A stretch of 43,356 nt of DNA from a candidate division SR1 bacterium (GTDB taxonomy: Bacteria; Patescibacteriota; Gracilibacteria; Absconditabacterales; Absconditicoccaceae), in NCBI GenBank assembly GCA_025997135.1, contig BNUE01000002.1:1-43356 (forward strand), in the 5' to 3' direction. Below the pieces are notes generated by a model. It searched no databases. It was not told where the DNA came from and saw only the letters and a program-made list of their open reading frames with translations. Positions within the stretch are counted from its first letter, which is position 1; each line of letters opens with the position of its first letter. A program made the translations under genes and the position numbers. Below, piece by piece: positions 22,953 through 31,296 of this stretch.

Positions 22953-23465
22953 TTATGCTACATTTTCACTAGGAGCTTCAATACCCAATGCTTCAATTCA
23001 CTTGTTGAGTAATCTGCTTTCGTTATAATTTAGGTTTTGCTTGTTGGCATATAATTTAACCAAATCTATTTTGTCTTTCAAAGGAATTTCCTTATCTTTT
23101 TTGAATTTTTCGAGCATCATTTGGTTTCCTTTTCAGATTCATTTTAGATCTTTCAAATATCTATCAGCCTGAGATACAATAAATGAATTATTAAGCAACT
23201 CATCTAGAGTTTTTACTTCTCATTTTACTCCAAACTTTGAAGCTAGGTTTGAAACCACTTCAGAATTAAGACCCAAAAGAGCCTGTTTACCTAGCGAATC
23301 TTTCAAATTTAAAAGTTCAATATCTCCTTTATCCTTTACCATTTTGAGATATTTATCTACATTCTCTGCAGTAGCGATCAGTTTTGAGTCAATTTTGCCA
23401 CCATCTAAAGCTTCTTGAGATTCAACAATTTTCTGTTGATACCTGTCAATTCCTTTTGCAACCAT
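22953..23465 (-). CDS. Hypothetical helical protein
   Basis: 170 residues, strongly helical and charged (MVAKGIDRYQQKIVESQEALDG..., LLNLKDSLGKQALLGLNSEV, DRYLKDLKGIGKGNQMMLEKF). No signal peptide, no membrane segment, and no family I recognise. Several Gly, including in LKGIGKGN, are TGA, so it is native in codon use. It converges on alaS N-part with a 3-nt gap. Confidence 0.65.
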
Positions 23466-23506
23466 GATTTTTTTGGTATAAAAAGATAAAAAAATCTAAT
23501 TACTTA

Positions 23507-23535
23507 AGTATACTATTTAACTCTCTGTTTGTCAA
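23507..23535 (-). promoter_or_regulatory. Putative promoter of the 170-residue protein
   Basis: Minus strand TTGACA (23530-23535), 17-nt spacer, TATACT (23507-23512). The clearest exception to the 16-nt spacing. Confidence 0.55.
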
Positions 23536-23571
23536 ATTTTTTAGCAGGAATATAAATACAGCATTAAATAA

Positions 23572-23640
23572 TTATCCGATGAAGATATTGATAAATTATT
23601 AGATGCAGGATTAATTGAAGAAATACCAGATGAAAATTAA
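23572..23640 (+). pseudogene. Possible gene remnant (C-terminal tail only)
   Basis: A 22-residue stretch LSDEDIDKLLDAGLIEEIPD plus two residues, ending in TAA and followed directly by a strong terminator, reads like the end of a real protein. A TAA precedes it and no start codon fits. It borders the left repeat of the defence cassette, so it may be what remains of a gene replaced by the insertion. Confidence 0.3.
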
Positions 23641-23649
23641 TTATTCAAG

Positions 23650-23674
23650 GAGCTAATTTATAGCTCTTTTTTTT
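23650..23674 (+). terminator. Strong terminator left of the defence cassette
   Basis: GAGCTA-ATTTA-TAGCTC followed by eight T. It serves a + strand gene that is no longer intact here. Confidence 0.75.
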
Positions 23675-23681
23675 AATCTAA

Positions 23682-23847
23682 GAGTAGAGGAGTAGTCCCC
23701 TATTTTATCTTTATGGAAAAATATTCGTTCAAGCTACTTGCGAAGCTAACCCCGCAGAAATTTGCGGGGAAATAGCTAAAAAGTCCGTTCAAAATTGGAG
23801 AATAAAAACACAGTAAAAAGGTTGTGGTATCTACTTTGCACAATGTA
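23682..23847 (+). repeat. Left direct repeat of the defence cassette, with variable hairpin
   Basis: GAGTAGAGGAGTAGTCC (23682-23698), then from 23721 a 26-nt block (start ATATTCGTTCAAGCTACTTG), a hairpin (CCCCGCA-GAAAT-TGCGGGG region, 23750-23769) and a 75-nt block (23773-23847, start TAGCTAAAAAGTCCGTTC) that recurs identically at 28425-28499. AGCTA and TAGCT also pair around the hairpin. A second hairpin TTGCACAAT...ATTGTGCAA follows (23837-23862). Compare the right copy at 28303-28510. Confidence 0.85.
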
Positions 23848-23920
23848 ACCAGGATTGTGCAAGTGTAGACACTTTGTGGCTACCTGTGAGGGAGAAAAAT
23901 CAACTAAGAGGGAAGTGAGG

Positions 23921-24018
23921 ATTCCTTTGAAATTAGAGGCAAAAAATCGCCCCTTAGGGCGAAGAGGGGGTAAATTGCCCGTAAGGGCAAAAAATTCTCA
24001 AGTAGTGCTTGAAAATTA
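23921..24018 (-). repeat. Inverted terminator-like element and small hairpins left of the ATPase gene
   Basis: Read on the minus strand, AATTTACCCCCTCT leads into a TCGCCC-CTAAGG...GGGCGA hairpin and then ATTTTTTGCCTC; the same flanks with another hairpin occur on + at 28151-28192. Further hairpins GCCC-GTAA-GGGC (23977-23988) and TCAAG-TAGTG-CTTGA (23998-24012) follow before the ATPase promoter region. No gene fits 23848-24069. Confidence 0.65.
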
Positions 24019-24069
24019 GAGAGATAATAGTAGAATGAAATTGTAAGGTTTAGATTATATAATTTAGTT

Positions 24070-26226
24070 ATGCAAAGATTAGTCTTGAATTTACAGAATT
24101 GTTATTGAATAAAAAGCCTGGAAAAAGAACTAGATTTTTCCGATAGTAAAACATTCGCAATTTATGCACCTAATGGTATAATGAAAAGTTCCTTTGCAAA
24201 GACTTTTCAGGATTTTTCTGATAATATAGAAACTCACGATTTAATGTTCCCCACTAGAGCAACGATTCGTGAAATTACTCAAGAAAATGGAGAAGGGTTA
24301 AATGTAGAGGTGTTTGTTATACACCCATATAAAGATGATTATAAATCTGATAAAATAACAACATTATTGCTTTCTGATGAATTGAAAGAAAGATATCAAA
24401 CTGTATATCAAAATATAGCACAAAAAGAACAAGGTTTGTTTGAAAAATTAATAGAACTATCAGGTGTATCTAAAAGTAAGATCCAAGAAGAATTATTAAA
24501 AAGTTTTCCTGATATAAACGAGGTTATAGATATTATCCTATTAATAGAATGAGAGGTATTAGATAGAAACGATCCAAAATACGAAAATATTAAATATGAA
24601 GAAATTTTTAATGATAAAGCATTAGAATTTCTACAAACCCATCAATATATTATTGAACAATATATTAATAAATACAATGAACTTGTAGAGAATTCTCAAT
24701 ATTTATGAAAAGACTTTAATCATTATAGAGCCACAAATTTATGAAAAAGTTTAGACAAATTAAAATTTTTTAGATGATGACACAAACTGAGTTTCCATAA
24801 TAAAGGTAATTGAACTTATGATACAGATATAATGAATGTAGAAGAGTTTAATATAAAAATTCAAGAAGAAGAAAACTTGCTTTATAATGATCCAACATTA
24901 AAAACCACCTTAAGAGACTTAGATAGAGCAATTAAAAATGAACAACTTGAAAAATTGAGAGATTATTTGTTTGATAATAGAGAAATTTTACCTGTATTAA
25001 CTAACTTAGCCCACTTAAGAAAGCAACTATGGATAGATTATTGTAAAGATAATTTAACAGAATATCAGGAATTATTAGAAGTTATTAAAAATGGGCAAGA
25101 AGAAATTCAAGCTATTTTAGAAGATGCACAAAATCAACAACAATGACGAAAAAATGCAATAGTAGAGTTTAATACGAGATTTTCTGTCCCATTTCAATTA
25201 AAAGTAGATAATGTTGAAGATATTTTAACGAAAGGAGTAGAACCAAATATTACTTTTGTTTTTGAAGATCAAGACACAGGAGACAGAATAGAAAAAGGTA
25301 AAGATAAATTACTGGAAGTTTTAAGCCAGTGAGAAAAAAGGGCATTATACTTATTGAACATAATTTTTGAGATTAATGCTAGAAGGCAACAAGGCACTAA
25401 TACTTTATTTATCATTGATGATATTGCAGATTCTTTTGATTATAAAAACAAGTATGCGATTATTGAATATTTAAAAGATATTTCAGAAATAAATAATTTT
25501 TATCAAATTATTCTTACTCATAATTTTGACTTTTTTAGAACCATACAGGCAAGATTTATAGATAGGTATAATTGTAAAATGGTAATTAAGACAAGGGACA
25601 GAATTCTAATAGAAGATGTGGAATGTTTAAAGCCATTTGAATATTTTAAAAAAAATCTACATATAAATAATACGATTTTAATTGCATCAATTCCATTTGT
25701 AAGAAATTTAGCCGAATATTCTGGCTATAATGATGAACTTAACAAACTAACCTCACTATTACATATAAAGAATGATACAGATAATTTTACCATTCAAGAT
25801 TTACAAAGAATATTTAGAATAATTTTGAAAGATAAAAGTAATGTAGTGTTACAAGATCCAACAAAAAAAATAATAAATTTAATTTTTGATTTAGCTGATC
25901 AAATTATACAAGATACTACCACAACGATTAAACTAGAAAATAAAATAGTTCTCTCTATTGCTATTAGACTAAAAGCTGAAAAAATTATGATCCAGCAAAT
26001 AAATGATCAAGAATTTGTTGAATCAATCATACAAAATCAAACTATTGAATTAATTAAAAAATATAAGGAATTATTTTCAAATGAAGTTGAAAATATAAAA
26101 TTATTGGAGAAAGTAAACTTAATGACTCCAGAAAATATCCATTTAAATTCTTTTATGTATGAACCAATACTTGATATGTCAGATGAATATTTAAAACAAT
26201 TATATAATGATTTACCAACTGTTTAA
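24070..26226 (+). CDS. ABC-type AAA ATPase of a defence family (RloC/Abi-like)
   Basis: 718 residues. The N-terminal P-loop is FAIYAPNGIMKSSFAKTF (residues 31-48), with Met where most ABC P-loops have Gly before Lys. A long coiled/helical middle (about 80-390) precedes the signature LSQGEKRALYLLN, Walker B NTLFIIDDIADSFDYKN and the switch His in ILTHNFDFFR. The C-terminal ~220 residues are helical with no nuclease motif I recognise. This SMC-like arrangement occurs in RloC, AbiL and related phage-defence ATPases. It lies directly upstream of a methylase and probable endonuclease inside flanking repeats. The effector activity is unknown. Confidence 0.7.
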
Positions 26227-26241
26227 TAAGTATAACTTTTA

Positions 26242-26283
26242 TTTTATCTATTCTTTTATCTATTCTTTTATCTATTCTTTTAT
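26242..26283 (+). repeat. 12-bp tandem repeat abutting the methylase start
   Basis: TTTTATCTATTC occurs three times in a row (26242-26277) plus a half copy TTTTAT whose last bases form the methylase ATG. Unit number may change by slippage and alter promoter or leader spacing. Confidence 0.8.
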
Positions 26284-27352
26284 GCTTTACACATTTATGG
26301 ATTTCTGTGCAGGAATCGGCTGTTGAAGATTATGACTTGAACAAGCATGATTTCAATGTATTGCCTACTCAGAAATTGATCCTAAAGCTGAATATACCTA
26401 TAAAACTTTCTTTGGGAATAAAGAACAGAACTTTTGAAATTTAATGAAAATAAATCCTGATAATTTGCCAGATTTTGATTTATTGATAGCGTGATTTCCT
26501 TGTCAGACTTTCTCAGTTATGGGACAAAGAAAAGGAATGGAAGATCCAAGAGGACAGGTTATTCTTTGAATTAAAAGAATTTTACAGCAAAAAAAGACAA
26601 AATATTTTATTCTGGAAAATGTGAAAGGATTAGTAAATCATAATTGATGAAAAACGCTGAAAGATATTCTCGAAATGCTCGATGAAACTGGATATTATGT
26701 AAAGCGACAAGTTTTGAATACTAAAGATTATGGATTACCACAATCCAGAGAGAGAATATATTTTCTATGAGTAAGAAAAGATTTATGACCATTTAATGAA
26801 AAATTAAAGTTTCCAATGTCAGTAAATCAAGAACCTTTGGAAAATTACTTAATAGAGAATTCATCAAAACATAACTTTTCTAAGACAAGATCTGAAACAA
26901 TGATCCGTTATCTCAATAACAAATATAATAAATGAGAACTAAGTATTGATGATGTGATAAAAAAAGAATGATGCATTATTGATACAAGACAGTCAGATAT
27001 TAGGTTTTATCAATGATTTTCTCCAACTTTAAGAAATGGTAGACATTGACTGATATATTCTAAAAATGGGAAATTAAGAGAAATTTCAGGCTTGGAATGA
27101 TTATTATTGCAGTGAATTCCCTATGAACTTGCAAGTAAAATTATATGAAAACTTCCAGATACTGATTTACTATCTCAAGCATGAAACGCAATGTCCGTAA
27201 ACGTTATAAAAGCAATATGAGAAATTTTTTTTGATTTTATTTCTTCTATCAATCCACATGGATCCTATACAACTTGGCTCTCAAACCGCAAAACATTGAT
27301 TTCAGAATGAGTATGAAGTTATAGAGAAATTGAACAATTGGAAACAAGATAA
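26282..27352 (+). CDS. DNA (cytosine-5) methyltransferase
   Basis: 356 residues. Motif I FMDFCAGIGCGRLGLEQAGF, motif IV GFPCQTFSVMG with the catalytic Cys near residue 78, motif VI ILENVKGL, motif VIII KRQVLNTKDYGLPQSRERIYFLG, motif IX region FYQGFSPTLRNGRHG, and motif X GNAMSVNVIKAIGEIF. Methylates the C5 position of cytosine, protecting DNA from the partner endonuclease. About twenty in-frame TGAs fall at Gly, so the cassette is adapted to table 25. A 35-residue C-terminal extension overlaps the next gene by 95 nt. Confidence 0.92.
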
Positions 27353-28001
27353 TATTGCTAAGTCTTGGCTTCAAGAAATGGGTTATGATCTAGCAAAAAT
27401 TGAATCAGTAAAAGCTATAAAAATTAAACAGAATTATAAAACTGATGTTCAAGTGCAAATCAAGCTTACTATCAAGTTGAAAGAAGAAATTGATGTGCAG
27501 AATATCTCTGTAAAATTAGTTTCGAATGATTCTTGATTTAATCAAGTTGATAAAAGATGATTGATAAAATATCGTGAACTTCGAGAAATCCCTGATGATG
27601 TTTTTAACCTTCTGCAATATTTCTGTGGTGAGAAAATACCGTATAAAGAGTGAACAAGAGATGCTAGACGTATGTTTATTACTGAAATGACATCAGAAGA
27701 GCAGGATAAAATATTACAATTTTTCAAAGAGAAGAAAATGTTGATTGTAAGTGATATTTTAAGAGGAAGATGTGAGTTTTGTGCTGAACGAATGTTGGTT
27801 GTGAAAAAGACCTCTTATTACGAGCGAGTTTTGAAGTCTATCAATGAAGTTATGAATTTTTATGGGAATGGGGAAGTTCTTATTTCTCCACAGGGAAGCC
27901 TAAAAATTGGTAAAATTACCATGCAGAGAAAAGGATGAGATTGATGAAGAGAAACTGCAAAAATGTTACAATTCAAAATTGATCCTACAGAGTTATTTTA
28001 A
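27258..28001 (+). CDS. Probable type II restriction endonuclease (HaeIII-like)
   Basis: 247 residues from ATG 27258, overlapping the methylase by 95 nt in another frame; a later in-frame ATG at 27330 would cut the overlap to 23 nt. The C-terminal stretch TMQRKGGDGGRETAKMLQFK recalls the conserved end of HaeIII-type endonucleases, but I recall this family from memory only. A possible zinc pair CEFC lies near residue 172. Position after a C5 methylase supports the role. Gly codons include clustered TGAs in GGDGG. Specificity cannot be read from the sequence. Confidence 0.6.
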
Positions 28002-28026
28002 TTCTTAGAACCTATGAGAAATCTAA

Positions 28027-28152
28027 AAATCATCACCATTATCAAAACTGAACAAGATACAAGAATCCAAAGATTTTGCCTTAAATTATGAATATGGACA
28101 AATGATAGAAATTGTCGTATGAGATAAAATAGTAGAAACTCTCAGCAAATAA
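28027..28152 (+). pseudogene. Possible gene remnant after the endonuclease
   Basis: Forty-one residues (start KSSPLSKLNKIQESKDF) follow a TAA without a start codon and end at TAA; VVGDKIVETLSK contains a TGA Gly. The composition is protein-like, but no family is recognised. It may be a truncated tail next to the right repeat. Confidence 0.3.
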
Positions 28153-28192
28153 TTTACCCCCTCTCGAGCGAAAGCGAGTTTTTTGCCTCAAA
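28151..28192 (+). repeat. Right copy of the inverted terminator-like element
   Basis: AATTTACCCCCTCT, hairpin CTCGAGCGAAAGCGAG, then TTTTTTGCCTCAAAT. The flanks match the minus-strand element at 23935-23976, but the stem sequence differs. On + it would terminate transcription after the endonuclease. Confidence 0.7.
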
Positions 28193-28302
28193 TACTGCCG
28201 AACTTCCCAATTCCTTTGAAAAAACTTCTCCCGAACGAATGTACAATCGGCATTGTGCAAAAACGGTAATACTAATTCTTAACTGTATTTTACAATCAAA
28301 AC

Positions 28303-28510
28303 GGAGTAGAGGAGTAGTCCTTTATCTGTAATCTTTCGAGTGCGTAGATACCACCCTTCTCAAATATGAAAAAATATTCGTCCAAGCTACTTGCGAAGCG
28401 AATGCACAAAGATTTTGTGCAAAGTAGCTAAAAAGTCCGTTCAAAATTGGAGAATAAAAACACAGTAAAAAGGTTGTGGTATCTACTTTGCACAATGTAT
28501 CTTGTGCAAA
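28303..28510 (+). repeat. Right direct repeat of the defence cassette, with variable hairpin
   Basis: GGAGTAGAGGAGTAGTCC (28303-28320), block from 28374 matching the left copy with one difference, a different hairpin (TGCACAAA-GAT-TTTGTGCA region, 28403-28421), then 75 nt identical to the left copy (28425-28499) and a hairpin TTTGCACAA-TGTATC-TTGTGCAAA. Unlike the left copy it also has GTAGATACCAC near 28345, complementary to GTGGTATCTAC near 28477. Confidence 0.85.
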
Positions 28511-28919
28511 GTAAGGATAATTTTTGAAGTTAGTTCTTATCTGGTTTTTCTAAAATTAATTTGATCTTTTATGTACTTTTTAAAATTATAAAGTTTATGA
28601 AAATTTGAATATTGACTAAAAATGATATTTTATGACTGAACTTGTTTACTGATGCTTAAATGACGAAAATAGTGGGATATACCTGTTTTAGCCTGTTCAA
28701 ATTCGATGACTTTAAAACGTGGGAGGTAATTTGTTCGACTCGAAACAAAAAATGCGTGAATTTGAATCGAGCTTCTGGTGATAATTAAGTTTTTTTTATC
28801 TTTTTTTGATATAAACTTTATATATTACTGAACAATATTTAATTTCCATTTATAACTTAAAATATACATTTAGCTATCCTTGATAAAATATTTAAGTTTA
28901 CTTTGCACAATATGTACAA
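28511..28919. other. Noncoding region right of the cassette
   Basis: 409 nt without a convincing gene. It holds a 42-codon open frame at 28660-28788 (start MTKIVGYTCFSLFKFDDFK) of doubtful status, a TTCGA-C-TCGAA palindrome near 28733, and near its end another CTTTGCACAAT (about 28902) shared with the flanking repeats, so a decayed third copy is possible. Confidence 0.4.
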
Positions 28920-29759
28920 TTATTTCACTCTCTCTACCTGTCTTTCAACAACTTCAAAAGAATAAATCCCCAGTGGTTTCATAGTCAAAAAAATCCCAAA
29001 GCCCACCAGCGAAATAATCCATAGAATAATCTTAAAAACTCCACTCAGCAGAAAATATAATAAAACTATTACCGCTAGCTGAAATCCCCCGTTCATCTGA
29101 GTCTTTTGGAGTAAATTCATCACAAATTCACAGCTGTTTTTGTTTATTGAGCCTTGGGGTTGAAATACTTCCGTCTGCAGGAAGTCTATCGTGCGTCAGA
29201 AAATCAGCTTTATTTCTGGTTTGTTTAGACTTAAATCATCTGTATTTTCAAGCGTCTTCTCGGCATTTGAAGAAGATCTAAAGAGATTACCAGGAAAGCC
29301 TTCAATTTCATCACAACTAAATGGAATCTGAGAGTATTTTCCCATTATCAGTACACTAAAAAACATAGTTATCACAGCTACTATCGCCATACTACTCCCC
29401 TGCGTAAAATAACTGATCGCCGAAAATCTAATCCTATTTTTGAGCTGACTAAAAAGCAGATACATCATCAGCACAATTGCTCCGTGAAAAAATAGAATTT
29501 CCACATAAATATGCCAGTCAAAATCTCAAAAAATAATCATCTGAAGTATAGTCAGTCCGCAGATAGCCCGCAAGATATGGTGTTTTCTGTGATGTTGTAG
29601 GTCGATAGCTAGAAAAGAGAGTCAAATATAGAGAATTATAAAGCTGACCAAAGGTAGGACGATTCAGTTAAGTTCAAAGAGTGAAAAAGTGCAGACTAGA
29701 TAAGCAATTATCGAAAGTATAAGAAAGAATAAAAATCTGATTTTTTTTGGAGTTTTCAT
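28920..29759 (-). CDS. Polytopic membrane protein of unknown function
   Basis: 279 residues with about six membrane helices: four in the first 130 residues (FLFFLILSIIAYLVCTF, VLPLVSFIILYIGLSF, ILRAICGLTILQMIIF, IVLMMYLLFSQL), one near 125-140, an external polar region with two cysteines (about 150-205), then two helices (LAVIVLLYFLLSGVF, ILWIISLVGFGIFL). I recognise no family. It is the last gene of the mazE-mazF-tdk unit, 21 nt after tdk. TGA glycines are present. Confidence 0.65.
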
Positions 29760-29780
29760 TTTATGTATGCAAAAGTAAAA

Positions 29781-30371
29781 TTATTCATCACTTAGTTTTT
29801 CTTTGTAGCTCATCCAACATCTCGGACATAAACTGCGATAAACCACATCACTCATACCATCGATCAAAATCTTTTCTCAGCCTAAAATTAGACTCCCTTC
29901 TCTATCGAAACGGCAATTCATCGTTGCTTTATTTCAGCATTCACACATCGTTTTTAGCTCTTCTATTTTGTCTGCGATTTCAAGTAGTCTGCATGAACCT
30001 GATCGCGATTCTTGGTTGCCATCACAGCGTAAACCGTAGGCAATGACTGGTAAATTTAGCTGTATTACCACTTGCTGGAGCTGATCTATCTGGCGAGCAG
30101 ATAAAAACTGAGCCTCATCTACCAAAACACAATTTAAAAGAGGAAAAAAACTCTGAATAATTTGAAAGATATCATCCTCTTCACCAGCTAAGACATCGAC
30201 ATCCTTTTCTAGTCAGATCCTGGTCGAAACTCTATTTTCTCATTTTATATCCAGTGCAGGCTTAATGATAACAGCTCTTTGTCCCTTTTCTTGATAATTG
30301 AAAGCCACCATCAAGAGTTGTGCCGTTTTACCGCTTCACATCGCACCATAGCGGAAATATAATTTTGCCAT
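29781..30371 (-). CDS. tdk: Thymidine kinase (type II)
   Basis: 196 residues. P-loop FRYGAMGSGKTAQLL near residue 8 (one Gly TGA), VLVDEAQFLSARQIDQL Walker B, VIAYGLRCDGNQES lasso entry and the structural zinc site with CECGNKATMNCR and SLCPRCW. It phosphorylates thymidine for salvage. The common YGLRTDF is YGLRCDG here. The lasso motif includes ILIDGMSDVVYRSLC. It is co-directional with mazEF upstream (25-nt gap) and a membrane protein downstream. Salvage fits a host-dependent lifestyle. Confidence 0.9.
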
Positions 30372-30396
30372 CAAAGAGTTGTTAAGTTGTAAATCT

Positions 30397-30732
30397 CTAT
30401 TCAAAAGCGAATATCTCTTGCAGTAAATCATGCACATCTTCACATGTTTCTTTGTCCATTTTTCATAATTTTTTTACAAATCTACTTTTATCCAATGTGC
30501 GAATTTGATCCAGCACTAATTCTCAATCTTTATCCTGAAAAACACAAGACACTCTAGTCGGATAGCCCTTTTTTGTACTGGTCAGAGGCACTATGATTAT
30601 CGTATTGAGATATTCATTCATTTCTTCACTGCTAATTACCAGAGCTGGTCTAGTTTTTTGTATTTCACTACCTATGGTAGGATTAAGCTCTACCAATCGC
30701 ACTTCTCAGCGATGTATCTTATGTTTTACCAT
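30397..30732 (-). CDS. mazF: MazF/PemK-like mRNA interferase toxin
   Basis: 111 residues. HRGEVRLVELNPTIGSEIQKTRPALVISSEEMN is the typical opening strand pattern of the MazF fold, followed by IIIVPLTSTKKGYPTRV, LVLDQIRTLDKSRFVKKLGKM and a C-terminal helix ending EIFAFE. Ribonuclease toxins of this family cut mRNA at short sites. It overlaps the antitoxin gene by 7 nt (ATGGTAA), the usual translational coupling. Confidence 0.9.
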
Positions 30733-30983
30733 TCTCGCTCTTGGTTATCAAAATCATTTTCCTGAAACTCAAATTTATCAGCTTTTTCTGGCTGTTTTCA
30801 TTGAGATAATGCTGTTTCAAACTGTTCTTTTCGACTATTTCTAGATTTCTGAGAAGGTGTAATCAATAGTCAGTGTTTTTGTAGGCTTAGAGAAATCCCA
30901 CCATCCAGATTATACATTTGAATAAGTGTTTTGGGGATTCTAATTCATTGAGAATTGCCTATTGTAATCAGGTTTGTAGTCAT
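30726..30983 (-). CDS. mazE: MazE/AbrB-type antitoxin
   Basis: 85 residues. The N-terminal SpoVT-AbrB DNA-binding domain has LITIGNSQGIRIPKTLIQMYNL, with the Gly of SQG as TGA; the C-terminal half is hydrophilic (EKADKFEFQENDFDNQE) and would wrap the toxin. It binds MazF and probably represses its own promoter through TAATTA repeats just upstream. Confidence 0.88.
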
Positions 30984-30984
30984 C

Positions 30985-31042
30985 GTAATTACATTGTAAT
31001 TATAAAGTAATTATATTATAGCTATTTTTTCCTAAATTGCAA
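30985..31042 (-). promoter_or_regulatory. mazEF-tdk promoter and putative operator
   Basis: Minus strand TTGCAA (31037-31042), 16-nt spacer, TATAAT (31015-31020). Between the -10 and the mazE ATG lie GTAATTAC and two TAATTA-containing repeats (30986-31013), a plausible AbrB-domain autoregulatory site. Confidence 0.6.
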
Positions 31043-31091
31043 GCTTTTGTTATCAAAAAAACATTTTCAATTAAAAAAGTGGAAAAATCCT

Positions 31092-31119
31092 TTGAAATCA
31101 CTTCACTTTTTAGTACTCT
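31092..31119 (+). promoter_or_regulatory. Putative promoter of a structured RNA
   Basis: TTGAAA (31092-31097), 16-nt spacer, TACTCT (31114-31119). The expected start, about 31126, coincides with the first strand of the closing helix at 31128. Confidence 0.4.
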
Positions 31120-31125
31120 CTTCAT

Positions 31126-31280
31126 TGCTCTATAACTAAAATACCAGTGAAAGACCGCTGAAATTTTGGCTATAAACCATTCTTTACAAGAAAACAAAGC
31201 ACTCAAATTGTGTGGAGTAATCTTGTAGAGCATGGTCTTTCTTGGTTATAGAGCACCCACAGTTTGGGTGCTTTTAATTT
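31126..31280 (+). ncRNA. Candidate structured RNA upstream of the EcoRI-type methylase
   Basis: CTCTATAAC (31128-31136) pairs with GTTATAGAG (31245-31253), and GAAAGACC (31149-31156) with GGTCTTTC (31234-31241), enclosing about 77 nt. Immediately after the closing helix is AGCACCCA-CAGTT-TGGGTGCT plus TTTTAATTTTTT, a terminator. No reading frame fits. It lies just before the methylase gene, so it could be a free RNA or a leader that controls it. Confidence 0.55.
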
Positions 31281-31296
31281 TTTGGAAAATCGAGAA

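Noticed and set aside
23682-28510. Repeats around the cassette as a CRISPR array
   Set aside because: Only two copies of about 200 bp, 4.6 kb apart, no regular spacers and no cas genes.
28660-28788. 42-codon frame right of the cassette
   Set aside because: No RBS, promoter or homology I recognise; listed only as part of a noncoding region.
6070-29735. Recurrent AAAATCAGACTTTTT / AAAATCTGATTTTTT-like words before several genes
   Set aside because: Position and orientation vary, some lie in coding sequence; probably composition plus weak terminators.
21347-31082. Shared word TTTTCAATTAAAAAAG before alaS N-part and near 31066
   Set aside because: A/T-rich 16-mer that can recur by chance in this composition; no consistent position relative to genes.
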